This document shows, one piece after another, positions 25,601-32,964 of a stretch of DNA of 64,000 nucleotides. The stretch spans positions 345,383 to 409,382 of the forward strand of contig NZ_FNYJ01000002.1 of the NCBI RefSeq assembly GCF_900108875.1, given 5' to 3'. Below the pieces are notes generated by a model that made no database searches, was not told where the DNA came from, and saw only the letters and a program-made list of their open reading frames with translations. The position numbers and the translations under genes are program-made. Numbering within the stretch: the first letter of the stretch is position 1; each line of letters opens with the position of its first letter. Origin of the DNA: Pseudomonas sp. NFR16 (GTDB lineage: Bacteria > Pseudomonadota > Gammaproteobacteria > Pseudomonadales > Pseudomonadaceae).

Positions 25601-26544
25601 TCGGCGGCATCGCGAATTTCACGCTCGCCGGGCAGAAACACCAGCACGTCGCCTGGCGACTTGCGTTCACTGCGCTCGAAGGCCGCCAGTTCGTCGAGCG
25701 TGGCAAGAATCGCCTGATCGACGGTCAGGTCCTCCTCGACGCTATTGCCCTCTTCATCCTGCTCGGCGGTCAACGGCCTGTACCAGGTGTCGACCGGAAA
25801 GGTGCGACCGGAGACTTCGATGATCGGCGCGTTGTCGAAATGCGCGGAGAAGCGCTCAAGGTCGATGGTCGCGGAGGTGATGATGATCTTCAGATCCGGG
25901 CGACGCGGCAGCAGGGTTTTCAGGTAGCCCAGCAGGAAATCGATGTTCAGGCTGCGCTCGTGGGCCTCGTCGACAATGATCGTGTCGTAGCGTTCGAGAA
26001 AGCGGTCATGCTGGGTTTCGGCGAGCAGGATGCCGTCGGTCATCAACTTGATCAGGGTGTTTTCATCACTCTGGTCTTCAAAGCGCACCTGATATCCCAC
26101 CAGCGCGCCCAACGGCGTACCGATTTCTTCCGCGACCCGGCTGCCGACGCTGCGGGCAGCGATCCGGCGGGGCTGGGTGTGACCAATCAGACCGTGCTGA
26201 CCGCGGCCGATTTCCAGGCAGATTTTCGGCAGCTGGGTGGTCTTGCCCGAGCCGGTCTCGCCCGCGATGATCAGCACCTGGTGTTTGAGCAGGGCCTCTT
26301 TGATTTCATCGCGCTTGGCCGCGATGGGCAGATTTTCGTCGTAGCGAATCGACGGCACGCTTTGCTTGCGAGTGGCGACCCGCGCGCACGACGCCTGCAC
26401 ACGCTCGACCCACTGCGCCAACTTCGCCTCGTCGGGATTCTTGCGCAGCTCATGCAACTGACGACGCAAGCGATGACGATCACTGATCATCGCGTGGTCA
26501 AGGCTTTTCAACAGTTGGTCGATTGAGGTCGATTCGTCGGTCAT
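22633..26544 (-). CDS. hrpA: ATP-dependent RNA helicase HrpA
   Basis: The 1303-residue product is full length for HrpA. Walker A GETGSGKT is at 95-102, DEAH at 192-195, SAT at 224-226, and motif VI QRKGRCGRVEPG about residue 405. The helicase-associated and OB-like domains follow, then the large HrpA-specific C-terminal region ending with LGTKVPISDKRLSKQWAAVEG. HrpA is a DEAH-box RNA helicase linked to mRNA processing and rescue of stalled ribosomes in E. coli. The next gene on this strand is the KAS III-like gene, 260 bases away, so co-transcription is uncertain. Confidence 0.95.
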   Translation of the reverse strand: MTDESTSIDQLLKSLDHAMISDRHRLRRQLHELRKNPDEAKLAQWVERVQASCARVATRKQSVPSIRYDENLPIAAKRDEIKEALLKHQVLIIAGETGSGKTTQLPKICLEIGRGQHGLIGHTQPRRIAARSVGSRVAEEIGTPLGALVGYQVRFEDQSDENTLIKLMTDGILLAETQHDRFLERYDTIIVDEAHERSLNIDFLLGYLKTLLPRRPDLKIIITSATIDLERFSAHFDNAPIIEVSGRTFPVDTWYRPLTAEQDEEGNSVEEDLTVDQAILATLDELAAFERSERKSPGDVLVFLPGEREIRDAAEMLRKAQLRHTEILPLYARLSPAEQQRIFQSHPGRRVVLATNVAETSLTVPGIRYVIDTGTARISRYSYRAKVQRLPIEAISQASANQRKGRCGRVEPGLCVRLYSEEDFLSRPEFTDPEILRTNLAAVILQMLHLRLGQITDFPFIEPPDGKAISDGFNLLQELSAVNRENQLTPLGRQLARLPVDPRMGRMLLEAAKQGSLQEVLIVASAMSIQDPRERPPERQQAADQAHAQWKDQDSDFAGLVNLWRGFEEQRQALTASPLRNWCRRNFLNYLRLREWRDSHRQLSLICRDLQLTVNKDPADYPKFHKAVLSGLLSQIGQKTEEGDYLGARQRRFWVHPSSGLGRKRPQWIMAAELVETTKLYARMVAKIEPDWIEPLAGHLVKKNHFEPHWEKKRGQVVAFEQITLFGLIVVGRRPVHFGPIDPVVSRELFIREGLVRGEIQSRAKCLSANTRLLEQLDELEAKARRRDILADEETLFRFYDERLPAEIHQTATFDAWYRMESQKNPQLLIMREEDVLAREASEVTANQYPDTLRLGDLTLPLTYHFEPNHPRDGVTLRVPAPLLLSLPAERLEWLVPGLLETKCVALVRNLPKALRKNFVPVPDFVKAALQRMVFADGSLPHALGRELLRMTGARVSDDAWAEAAQQLESHLKMNLEVVDANGKFLGEGRDLDELTARFAEAGQAALAVPQSARSQQPVEAKGFAAVAEKTQQNIAGLSMTVYPALVEENGTVKEGRFSTQTEAEYQHRRALQRLLLQQLAEPAKFLRSKLPGQTELALLYRDMGRVDALIEDILLASLDTCILEGEASLPRDGAGLMSLAERKRGALTEHAERLAKLTLEILKLWHGLQKRFKGKIDLAQAVALNDIKAQLGKLVYPGFVRETPAQWLKELPRYLKAIELRLEKLGSQVQKDRVWSIELGNLWAQYQTRADKHAQEGKRDDELVTYRWWLEEYRVSLFGQQLGTKVPISDKRLSKQWAAVEG

Positions 26545-26637
26545 CAGGGCGGGAAGTCTTTTCTATCTGGATGCAGGGCGCGGATTGTCGCAGATTTGGG
26601 GGTCGGGATGCATATCCACTGATATACCCCAGTGTCT

Positions 26638-26770
26638 GTAGGAGCGTGGCTTGTCCCGCGATCTGACGCGCAGCGGCAGCCGAACCGGTAGATCCGGCCG
26701 CATCAGACACACCGAGTCGACAGCATTTGCTGCCGGTCCCGGCAGATCGCGGGACAAGCCACGCTCCTGC
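26638..26770. repeat. Long inverted repeat, family B (GTAGGAGCGTGGCTTGTCCC)
   Basis: The left arm GTAGGAGCGTGGCTTGTCCC continues into GCGATCTG, and its reverse complement ends the element at 26770 with one mismatch in about 28 bases. The arms are 77 bases apart and the interior holds CCGG-rich palindromes. Copies with the same arms lie at 36402-36537 and 49772-49904, always between genes. It is an intergenic palindromic element; no transposase is inside. Confidence 0.85.
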
Positions 26771-26792
26771 AAAGACTGCGCAGCTAGAAAAA

Positions 26793-26821
26793 ACAAACCC
26801 CGCACGATGGCGGGGTCTGTT
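26793..26821 (-). terminator. Intrinsic terminator of fadD1
   Basis: On the minus strand ACAGACCCCGCCATCGTGCG followed by GGGTTTGTTTTTT forms a GC-rich stem (ACCCCGC/GCGGGGT) with a T-run, 14 bases after the fadD1 stop codon. Confidence 0.85.
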
Positions 26822-26834
26822 GGTGATGTAGCAC

Positions 26835-28532
26835 TTACGCGGGTTTTTTCAGCGCCAGTTTTTTCAGTTCTTCATCACGCAGTTCGCGGCGCAGGATCTT
26901 GCCGACATTGGTGGTCGGCAAGGCATCGCGGAATTCGACGCTGCGGGGCACTTTGTACGCCGTGACATTCGCGCGCATGTGCTCCATCACCAGCTCTTTG
27001 GTGAGTGTCATGCCCGGCCGGACGACCACGAAAATCTTGATCGCTTCGCCCGACTTTTCGTCCGGCACACCAATCGCCGCGCACTGCATCACGCCCGGGA
27101 GCGTGGCCAGCACGTCTTCGAGTTCGTTGGGATACACGTTAAAGCCAGACACGAGAATCATGTCCTTCTTACGATCGACGATGCGCATATAGCCGTCGGG
27201 CTGAATCACCGCGATATCACCGGTCTTCAACCAGCCCTCGGCGTCGAGCATTTCATCGGTGGCTTCCTGGCGCTGCCAGTAGCCTTTCATGACCTGCGGG
27301 CCCTTGACGCACAACTCGCCGACTTCCCCGAACGGCAGCTCTTCGCCCGCGTCATTGATGGTTTTGCACAGCGTCGACGGAACCGGAATGCCGATGGTGC
27401 CCATCTGGATTTTCTGAATCGGATTCACCGTCGCCACCGGGCTGGTTTCGGTCATGCCGTAACCTTCGCAGATCGAGCAACCGGTCACTTCTTTCCAGCG
27501 CTCTGCGGCCGCCTGTTGCAGCGCCATGCCGCCGGACAGTGTGAGTTTCAGCGAGGAAAAATCCAGACTGCGGAAGTCTGCATTACTGCACAACGCCACG
27601 AACAACGTGTTCAACCCTACAAAGCCGGTGAACTTCCATTTCGACAACTCCTTGACCATCGCCGACAGGTCGCGGGGGTTGCTGATCAGGACGTTGTGGT
27701 TGCCGCTCAGCATCATCGACATGCAATGAAAGGTGAACGCGTAGATGTGATAAAGCGGCAGCGGCGTGATGAGGATTTCGCTGCCTTCGTTGAGGTTGGA
27801 ACCCATCAACGCCTTGCACTGCAACATGTTGGCGATCAGGTTGCGGTGGGTCAGCATCGCGCCTTTGGCAACGCCGGTCGTGCCGCCGGTGTATTGCAGG
27901 ACGGCAACGTCATCGCTCTTCGGCGCCGCGTCCTGGACCGGCTGGCCGTGCCCCTTCGCCAGCACGTCATTGAACTTGACGGCCTTGGGCAAGTGAAACG
28001 GCGGCACCATCTTCTTCACGTACTTGATGACGCTGTTGACCAGCACCCGCTTGAGCGGCGGCAGCAGGTCGGCGACTTCCGTGACGATGATATGTTTGAC
28101 GCCGGTCTTGGGCACGACCTTTTCTGCCAGATGCGCCATGTTCGCCAGGCATACCAGAGCCTTGGCGCCGGAATCGTTGAACTGGTGTTCCATTTCCCGC
28201 GCGGTGTACAGCGGGTTGGTGTTGACGACGATCAGCCCGGCGCGGATGGCACCGAACACGGCGATCGGGTACTGCAGCACGTTCGGCAGCTGCACGGCGA
28301 TCCGGTCGCCCGGTTGCAAGTCGGTGTGGTGCTGCAGCCAGGCGGCAAACGCCCCGGACAGCGCGTACATCTCACCATAAGTGAGGGTCTTGCCCAGGTT
28401 GCTGAAGGCAGGTTTGTTGGCGAAACGCTCGCAGGACTGTTTCAATACCGCCTGAACGTTTGGATACTGGTCCGGATCGATATCGGCAGCGATACCAGCC
28501 GGATATTTATCCTTCCAGAAGTTTTCGATCAT
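26835..28532 (-). CDS. fadD1: Long-chain-fatty-acid-CoA ligase
   Basis: The ATG at 28532, with GAGGAG upstream, gives 565 residues starting MIENFWKDKYPAGI; a 12-codon extension is discounted. The AMP-binding signature YTGGTTGVAKGAMLTHRN begins about residue 213, EGYGMTETSP is the A5-type motif, and GWLKTGDIAVIQPDGYMRIVDRKKDMI is the FACS hinge. The closing TNVGKILRRELRD contains the catalytic Lys. The enzyme activates fatty acids to acyl-CoA at the inner membrane. It is one of two adjacent paralogues, with 440 bases between them and separate terminators, so they are probably independent units. Confidence 0.94.
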   Translation of the reverse strand: MIENFWKDKYPAGIAADIDPDQYPNVQAVLKQSCERFANKPAFSNLGKTLTYGEMYALSGAFAAWLQHHTDLQPGDRIAVQLPNVLQYPIAVFGAIRAGLIVVNTNPLYTAREMEHQFNDSGAKALVCLANMAHLAEKVVPKTGVKHIIVTEVADLLPPLKRVLVNSVIKYVKKMVPPFHLPKAVKFNDVLAKGHGQPVQDAAPKSDDVAVLQYTGGTTGVAKGAMLTHRNLIANMLQCKALMGSNLNEGSEILITPLPLYHIYAFTFHCMSMMLSGNHNVLISNPRDLSAMVKELSKWKFTGFVGLNTLFVALCSNADFRSLDFSSLKLTLSGGMALQQAAAERWKEVTGCSICEGYGMTETSPVATVNPIQKIQMGTIGIPVPSTLCKTINDAGEELPFGEVGELCVKGPQVMKGYWQRQEATDEMLDAEGWLKTGDIAVIQPDGYMRIVDRKKDMILVSGFNVYPNELEDVLATLPGVMQCAAIGVPDEKSGEAIKIFVVVRPGMTLTKELVMEHMRANVTAYKVPRSVEFRDALPTTNVGKILRRELRDEELKKLALKKPA

Positions 28533-28974
28533 GGAAGCCGACTCCTCAGCGACAGCGTTTCTACACACCGCTCATGCGATGATTTCTTGTGTTTGGAATG
28601 GTGTAGCCACTGCGTTTTGTCTATCGACTGGACAAAAAGCGGGCCGAGCGTAGCAGCTTTGCCAAAGGCCGACTAGGGCCAAAAGCGGCCCCTACAGTCA
28701 CATAAATGACTCTTGAATATACCTTGGTCACATTTAGAGCAATGAACCTAAATGTCGAAAACGCCTGCTTTTAACGCCCCGGTCTGACTCGATCAAACAC
28801 GGCGCACAGCAGATGCATTCGCGACGGTTCAGCTGGATCTGCACCTCTTTAGCTATAGCCCCCGCATCGACGTCTGGCGAATGAATTCAAGGGCCACAGG
28901 CTTGCAGCGACAACCGTTTATTGCACGCAAAAAAAAGCGTGCCTCGCGACACGCCTTTCTCTTGCCAGACCTTC
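28533..28974. other. Intergenic region upstream of fadD1, with a dyad at 28730-28755
   Basis: About 440 bases separate the two ligase genes. The right end carries the fadD2 terminator; the left end should hold the fadD1 promoter. At 28730-28755 there is a perfect 8-base inverted repeat (ACATTTAG / CTAAATGT, 10-base spacer) in AT-rich sequence, which looks like an operator or small hairpin. No matching known consensus and no convincing small gene was found. Confidence 0.45.
28929..28955 (-). terminator. Intrinsic terminator of fadD2
   Basis: On the minus strand GGCGTGTCGCGAGGCACGC is followed by TTTTTTTT. The GCGTG/CACGC stem begins about 20 bases after the fadD2 stop codon. Confidence 0.8.
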
Positions 28975-30663
28975 TTATGCGGTTTCGCGAAGCTCTCGCC
29001 GCAGGATTTTCCCCACCGGCGTCATCGGCAACGACTCGCGCAGCACGATCTGTTTGGGGATTTTATAGCCGGTGAAGTTTTCCTTGCAGTACGCCTTGAG
29101 TTCGTCGCTCGTCAGGCTTGCGTCCCTGGGCACGACGAACAGCTTCACGGCCTCGCCCGAGCGCTCGTCCGGGACGCCGATCACCGCGCAGTTGGCGACT
29201 TTGGGATGGCGCGAGACAACGTCTTCAATTTCGTTGGGATAAACGTTGAAGCCGGAGACGATGATCATGTCCTTCTTGCGATCGACGATGCGGATAAAGC
29301 CATCGGGGTCGATCACGGCGATGTCGCCGGTCTTGAGCCAGCCTTCGCTGTCGAGCACCTCGGCTGTGGCGTCAGGCTTGTGCCAGTAACCCAGCATGAT
29401 CTGCGGACCTTTGAGACACAGCTCGCCACGCTCGCCCACCGGCAGTTCCACGCCTTGGTCATCGATCACCTTCGCGGTGGTGCCCGGTACCGGCATTCCG
29501 ACGGTGCCCAGCCTGGACTTGTCGCCGTAGGGGTTGGCGGTGGCCACGGGGGATGTTTCGGTCAGCCCGTAGCCTTCCACGATCGGGCAGCCTGTCAACT
29601 GCAGCCAGCGCTCGGCCGTGGCTTTCACCAGCGCCGTACCGCCTGAGTTGGTCAGGCGCAACGTGGAGAAATCCAGGGTCTTGAACTCAGGGTGATCCAT
29701 CAGCGCGACGAACAACGTGTTGAGGCCGAGCATCGCCGAGAACCTCCACTTCTTCAGCTCTTTGATGAAGCCGCTGATGTCTCGGGGGTTGGTGATCAGC
29801 ACGTTGTGATTGCCGCTGACCATCATGCACATGCAGTTACAGGTGAAGGCGTAGATGTGGTACATCGGCAGCGGCGCAATCATGATTTCGCTGCCCTGTT
29901 TGAAGATTGGCGAGCCATCGGCGCCGTGCTGCAGCATGCAGGCATAAACCTGCTGCATGTTCGCCACGAGATTGCCGTGGGTCAGCATCGCGCCCTTGGG
30001 CGACCCGGTGGTGCCGCCGGTGTATTGCAACACCGCAACATCATCCAGCCCCCGTGTCACTTGCTGCAGATGATCGCCGCGCCCCAGTTTGAGCACACGT
30101 TTGAACGAGACGGCCTGCGGCAGGTGGTACTCGGGCACCATCTTCTTGATCTTCTCGACCACGGTGTTGATCAACCAGCCCTTGGCTGGCGACTGCATGT
30201 CGCCCATTTTCACTTCGATCAGGTACTGGATGTCGGTATCGGGCAGCACTTCTTCGACGTGCTTGCCGAAGACGTTCAGGTAAACCAGCGCCCGCACCCC
30301 GGCGTCCTTGAACTGATGGCGCATTTCGCGGGCGGTGTACAGCGGGTTGGTATTGACGACAATCAAACCGGCGCGCATCGCACCGAACACCGCTATGGGG
30401 TACTGGATCAGGTTGGGCATCTGCACGGCAATGCGGTCGCCCGGTTTGAGTTCGGTCTGCTGTTGCAGGTAGCCGGCAAAGGCCGCGGACTGGCGCTCGA
30501 GTTCGGCGTACGTCAACGTCACGCCCATGTTGCTGTAGGCCGGGCGGTCGGCGTACTTCCGGCAACTGCGCTCGAACACCTCGACCACTGACTTGTACGC
30601 GTGAAGGTCCACCTCGGAGAGGACGCCAGCCGGGCGCTTGTCGTTCCAGAAGTCAGGTTGCAT
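28975..30663 (-). CDS. fadD2: Long-chain-fatty-acid-CoA ligase, second paralogue
   Basis: The 562-residue protein parallels the downstream ligase. It has YTGGTTGSPKGAMLTHGN near residue 214, EGYGLTETSP, the hinge GWLKTGDIAVIDPDGFIRIV and a catalytic-Lys segment PVGKILRRELRET. It shares the same architecture and length, so the pair arose by duplication, but the sequences have clearly diverged. In P. aeruginosa the two enzymes differ in preferred chain length. An upstream site partly matching the PsrA box is described separately. Confidence 0.93.
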   Translation of the reverse strand: MQPDFWNDKRPAGVLSEVDLHAYKSVVEVFERSCRKYADRPAYSNMGVTLTYAELERQSAAFAGYLQQQTELKPGDRIAVQMPNLIQYPIAVFGAMRAGLIVVNTNPLYTAREMRHQFKDAGVRALVYLNVFGKHVEEVLPDTDIQYLIEVKMGDMQSPAKGWLINTVVEKIKKMVPEYHLPQAVSFKRVLKLGRGDHLQQVTRGLDDVAVLQYTGGTTGSPKGAMLTHGNLVANMQQVYACMLQHGADGSPIFKQGSEIMIAPLPMYHIYAFTCNCMCMMVSGNHNVLITNPRDISGFIKELKKWRFSAMLGLNTLFVALMDHPEFKTLDFSTLRLTNSGGTALVKATAERWLQLTGCPIVEGYGLTETSPVATANPYGDKSRLGTVGMPVPGTTAKVIDDQGVELPVGERGELCLKGPQIMLGYWHKPDATAEVLDSEGWLKTGDIAVIDPDGFIRIVDRKKDMIIVSGFNVYPNEIEDVVSRHPKVANCAVIGVPDERSGEAVKLFVVPRDASLTSDELKAYCKENFTGYKIPKQIVLRESLPMTPVGKILRRELRETA

Positions 30664-30708
30664 GTTGTTTTTATCCTCTTACCTGAGAGTGCTGGCCCAA
30701 TGGTTTTT

Positions 30709-30721
30709 AAACGGGCGTTCG
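30709..30721. promoter_or_regulatory. Candidate PsrA-type operator (one mismatch)
   Basis: AAACGGGCGTTCG resembles the palindromic PsrA consensus (G/C)AAAC-N2-4-GTTT(G/C), with a T to C change in the right half. It sits in the shared region between the divergent fadD2 and hydrolase genes, 46 bases upstream of the fadD2 ATG. PsrA is the fatty-acid-responsive repressor of beta-oxidation genes in Pseudomonas. The match is short, so this is only a candidate. Confidence 0.3.
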
Positions 30722-30887
30722 CCGGACGTTAGCAGCTAACGCGCAGAAGGCAAATACGCCGCGGGCCGTCATCAATGACGTGAATCTTGTGAGTGACAAG
30801 ACCGCCATCTGGCAACGGCTATACACTGATGCGAGGCGCTCGCCGCGCAATTTTCATGACAAATTCTTACAAGGCCAGGGAAACGCC

Positions 30888-31832
30888 ATGAACCATGAAG
30901 CCTATTGGCTGGACGCCAGCGACCACAGCCGTTTCTTTGTCAACGCCTGGGCACCTGACGGACCGGCCAGAGCGGTGGTGATGCTGTCCCATGGCATGGC
31001 CGAGCACAGCGGGCGATACGAACGTTTGGCCGAGGCGCTGACCCAGGCAAGCTTCGCACTGTATGCACACGATCAGCGCGGCCACGGCCGGACGGCATCG
31101 GAGGGACTGCCCGGCCACTACGCCGATCGGGACGGCTGGAGCAAAGTGGTCGGCGATCTGGCCACGCTGAACGCCTCGATTGCGCAGAAGCATCCCGACG
31201 TGCCGGTGTTTCTCCTGGGTCACAGCATGGGCAGCTACGTCGCTCAGGCTTACCTGATGCATCACAGCGCAAGCCTGCAAGGCGCGATCTTGAGCGGCTC
31301 GAATTTCCAGCCGGTCTCGCTTTACCGGAGCGCCAGACTGGTGGCACGCTTCGAACGCTGGCGTCAGGGCGCAACAGGCCGCAGTGCACTGATCGAATTC
31401 CTCTCGTTCGGCTCCTTCAACAAACGCTTCAAGCCGGTACGCACGCCATTCGACTGGCTGAGCCGCGACCCACAGGAAGTGGACCGCTACATCAGCGATC
31501 CGCTCTGCGGATTCCGATGCACCAATCAGTTCTGGCTGGACATGCTCGGTGGCCTCCAGCAGATCAGCAAGCGTTCCAACCTGGCGCAGATCGACAAAAG
31601 CCTGCCGATTCTGATCATGGGCGGCGAATGTGATCCGGTCAGCGATGGCAAGCGTCTCAAGGATCTGGCCGACGCCCTGACCGGTACCGATCATCATGCC
31701 GTGGCACTGAGGATCTACCCGCAGGCGCGTCATGAAATCCTCAACGAGACCAACCGCCAGGCCGTCACTCATGATTTACTCGCCTGGCTCGAACAAGCGC
31801 TGGAACAGCCGCGACCGCGCCGCAGCGAGTGA
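30888..31832 (+). CDS. Monoacylglycerol-lipase-like alpha/beta hydrolase
   Basis: ATG at 30888, after CAGGGAAACGCC, gives 314 residues. Features are the oxyanion region LSHGMAEHSGRYERLAEALT, DQRGHGRT, the nucleophile elbow LGHSMGSYVAQ (Ser about 121), the acidic GECDPVSDG and the terminal YPQARHEILNE His. This is the PldB/monoglyceride lipase (hydrolase_4) family. A longer in-frame start lies in the promoter region and is rejected. Being divergent from fadD2 and upstream of phaJ on the same strand, it probably releases fatty acids for this pathway. Confidence 0.87.
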   Translation: MNHEAYWLDASDHSRFFVNAWAPDGPARAVVMLSHGMAEHSGRYERLAEALTQASFALYAHDQRGHGRTASEGLPGHYADRDGWSKVVGDLATLNASIAQKHPDVPVFLLGHSMGSYVAQAYLMHHSASLQGAILSGSNFQPVSLYRSARLVARFERWRQGATGRSALIEFLSFGSFNKRFKPVRTPFDWLSRDPQEVDRYISDPLCGFRCTNQFWLDMLGGLQQISKRSNLAQIDKSLPILIMGGECDPVSDGKRLKDLADALTGTDHHAVALRIYPQARHEILNETNRQAVTHDLLAWLEQALEQPRPRRSE

Positions 31833-31886
31833 CCGGTCAGGATTTTTCATCTTTTCTTTTTTCTATTCACGTTACAGGACCGCAAC

Positions 31887-32357
31887 ATGACACATGTCAC
31901 CAACACGCCGTACGAGGCCCTTGAAGTCGGCCAGACCGCGAGCTACAGCAAGACCGTCGAAGAGCGCCACATTCAGCTGTTCGCCGAAATGTCCGGTGAC
32001 CGCAACCCGGTGCATCTGGATGCCGAGTTCGCGGCCAAGACCATGTTCAAGGATCGTATCGCTCACGGGATGTTCAGCGGCGCGTTGATCAGCGCGGCAG
32101 TGGCCTGCGAGCTGCCTGGTCCGGGCACGATTTACCTGGGTCAGAAGATGAGTTTTCAGAAACCGGTGAAGATTGGCGATACGCTGACCGTGCGCCTGGA
32201 GATCCTCGAAAAGCTGCCGAAATTCCGCGTGCGCATCGCCACCAACGTGTTCAACCAGCACGATGAATTGGTGGTCGAGGGCGAAGCCGAGATCCTCGCC
32301 CCGCGCAAGGAACAGACCGTGAGTCTCGCCGAGTTGCCGCCGATCACCGTGGGTTGA
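31887..32357 (+). CDS. phaJ: (R)-specific enoyl-CoA hydratase (MaoC family, PhaJ-like)
   Basis: The 156-residue single-hotdog protein carries the R-hydratase motif from residue 36: SGDRNPVHLDAEFA followed by FKDRIAHGM. Asp38 and His43 are the expected catalytic pair. Length and position after the lipase-like gene match the P. aeruginosa PhaJ1 gene as I recall it. The enzyme converts trans-2-enoyl-CoA to (R)-3-hydroxyacyl-CoA, linking beta-oxidation to polyhydroxyalkanoate or lipid synthesis. The 54-base gap to the hydrolase gene suggests an operon. Confidence 0.85.
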   Translation: MTHVTNTPYEALEVGQTASYSKTVEERHIQLFAEMSGDRNPVHLDAEFAAKTMFKDRIAHGMFSGALISAAVACELPGPGTIYLGQKMSFQKPVKIGDTLTVRLEILEKLPKFRVRIATNVFNQHDELVVEGEAEILAPRKEQTVSLAELPPITVG

Positions 32358-32429
32358 ATGACCGAAGCGGGCGCTGTCAGACGACGTCCTGAACGGCGCT
32401 CGCTTTGTTCAACTGAGGAATCAGCGCAC

Positions 32430-32455
32430 AAAAAAATGGGCAACCGAGGCTGCCC
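32430..32455 (-). terminator. Intrinsic terminator of the ccoM-like gene
   Basis: On the minus strand GGGCAGCCTCGGTTGCCC forms an 8-bp stem with one G-T pair and is followed by ATTTTTTT. It lies about 30 bases past the stop codon of the 38-residue gene and marks it as an independent short transcript. Confidence 0.75.
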
Positions 32456-32486
32456 GAAATGCCTTGCGTGCTCTTTGTATCGGCAC

Positions 32487-32603
32487 TCACTCTTTGCCGC
32501 GCCTGGGTGAGTCTCTCCAGATGAACAGTCCATAGCCTGCAAATAACACCACCATCAGACCTACTGTCATGACGCCGGCGATCACTGCGTGGTCGAGAAA
32601 CAT
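32487..32603 (-). CDS. ccoM: 38-residue membrane protein, probable cbb3 oxidase subunit CcoM
   Basis: ATG at 32603 is preceded by AGGAGG with a seven-base spacer, a strong initiation signal. The product starts MFLDHAVIAGVMTVGLMVVL, continues FAGYGLFIWRDSP and ends RRGKE: one membrane helix, a short N-terminus and a basic tail. This closely recalls CcoM, the small subunit described for Pseudomonas cbb3 cytochrome oxidase (MF.D..VIAGV.TVGLMV pattern from memory). An Anr/FNR-like palindrome lies upstream and a terminator downstream, both supporting a real gene. The frame is too short for ordinary gene callers. Confidence 0.68.
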   Translation of the reverse strand: MFLDHAVIAGVMTVGLMVVLFAGYGLFIWRDSPRRGKE

Positions 32604-32667
32604 GAGCGCGCCTCCTGCTTGACCCTGTTCGATGGGTGCAGACTAACCGGACGCATATCGAGGAGTG

Positions 32668-32681
32668 TTGACGCAGGTCAA
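32668..32681 (-). promoter_or_regulatory. Anr/FNR-like binding site upstream of ccoM-like gene
   Basis: TTGACGCAGGTCAA is a perfect dyad TTGAC-N4-GTCAA, matching the Pseudomonas Anr/Dnr pattern TTGA(T/C)-N4-(A/G)TCAA. Its centre is 71 bases from the ATG, leaving room for a -41.5 position and a leader of about 30 bases. It suggests low-oxygen activation of the small oxidase-subunit gene. Confidence 0.5.
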
Positions 32682-32737
32682 TGCCGCAGGACATCGCAAA
32701 TGATGCCGGGCCGACCCGCTTTGCAGGCGGGAGGAAT

Positions 32738-32899
32738 TCAGCGTTTCTTCGGTTTGTTCTTCGACTTTTTCTTGCCCTTGCCCAGCGGCATCGCCTGTTC
32801 GAAAGCCTGTCGCACTTCGTTCAGCCGCTTGTCATTAAGGTCATGAACGCGCTTGGCGCGCTCGACGCTCAGGTCTACCAGTTTTCCGTCATCGCTCAT
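32738..32899 (-). CDS. Small basic hypothetical protein (53 aa)
   Basis: ATG at 32899 opens a 53-residue protein: MSDDGKLVDLSVERAKRVHD, a helical middle (LNDKRLNEVRQAFEQAMPLG) and a strongly basic tail KGKKKSKNKPKKR. There is no signal peptide or membrane segment. Upstream GAGCGG is a modest ribosome-binding site. The charge pattern suggests an RNA- or ribosome-associated protein, but no family is recognised. It lies between ccoM-like and the 115-residue gene on the same strand. Confidence 0.6.
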   Translation of the reverse strand: MSDDGKLVDLSVERAKRVHDLNDKRLNEVRQAFEQAMPLGKGKKKSKNKPKKR

Positions 32900-32964
32900 G
32901 GATGTACCGCTCTTTAATGCCTGTTGCTGTCAATAATGCGCAATCACGGCAGCGCTGACCAGCG

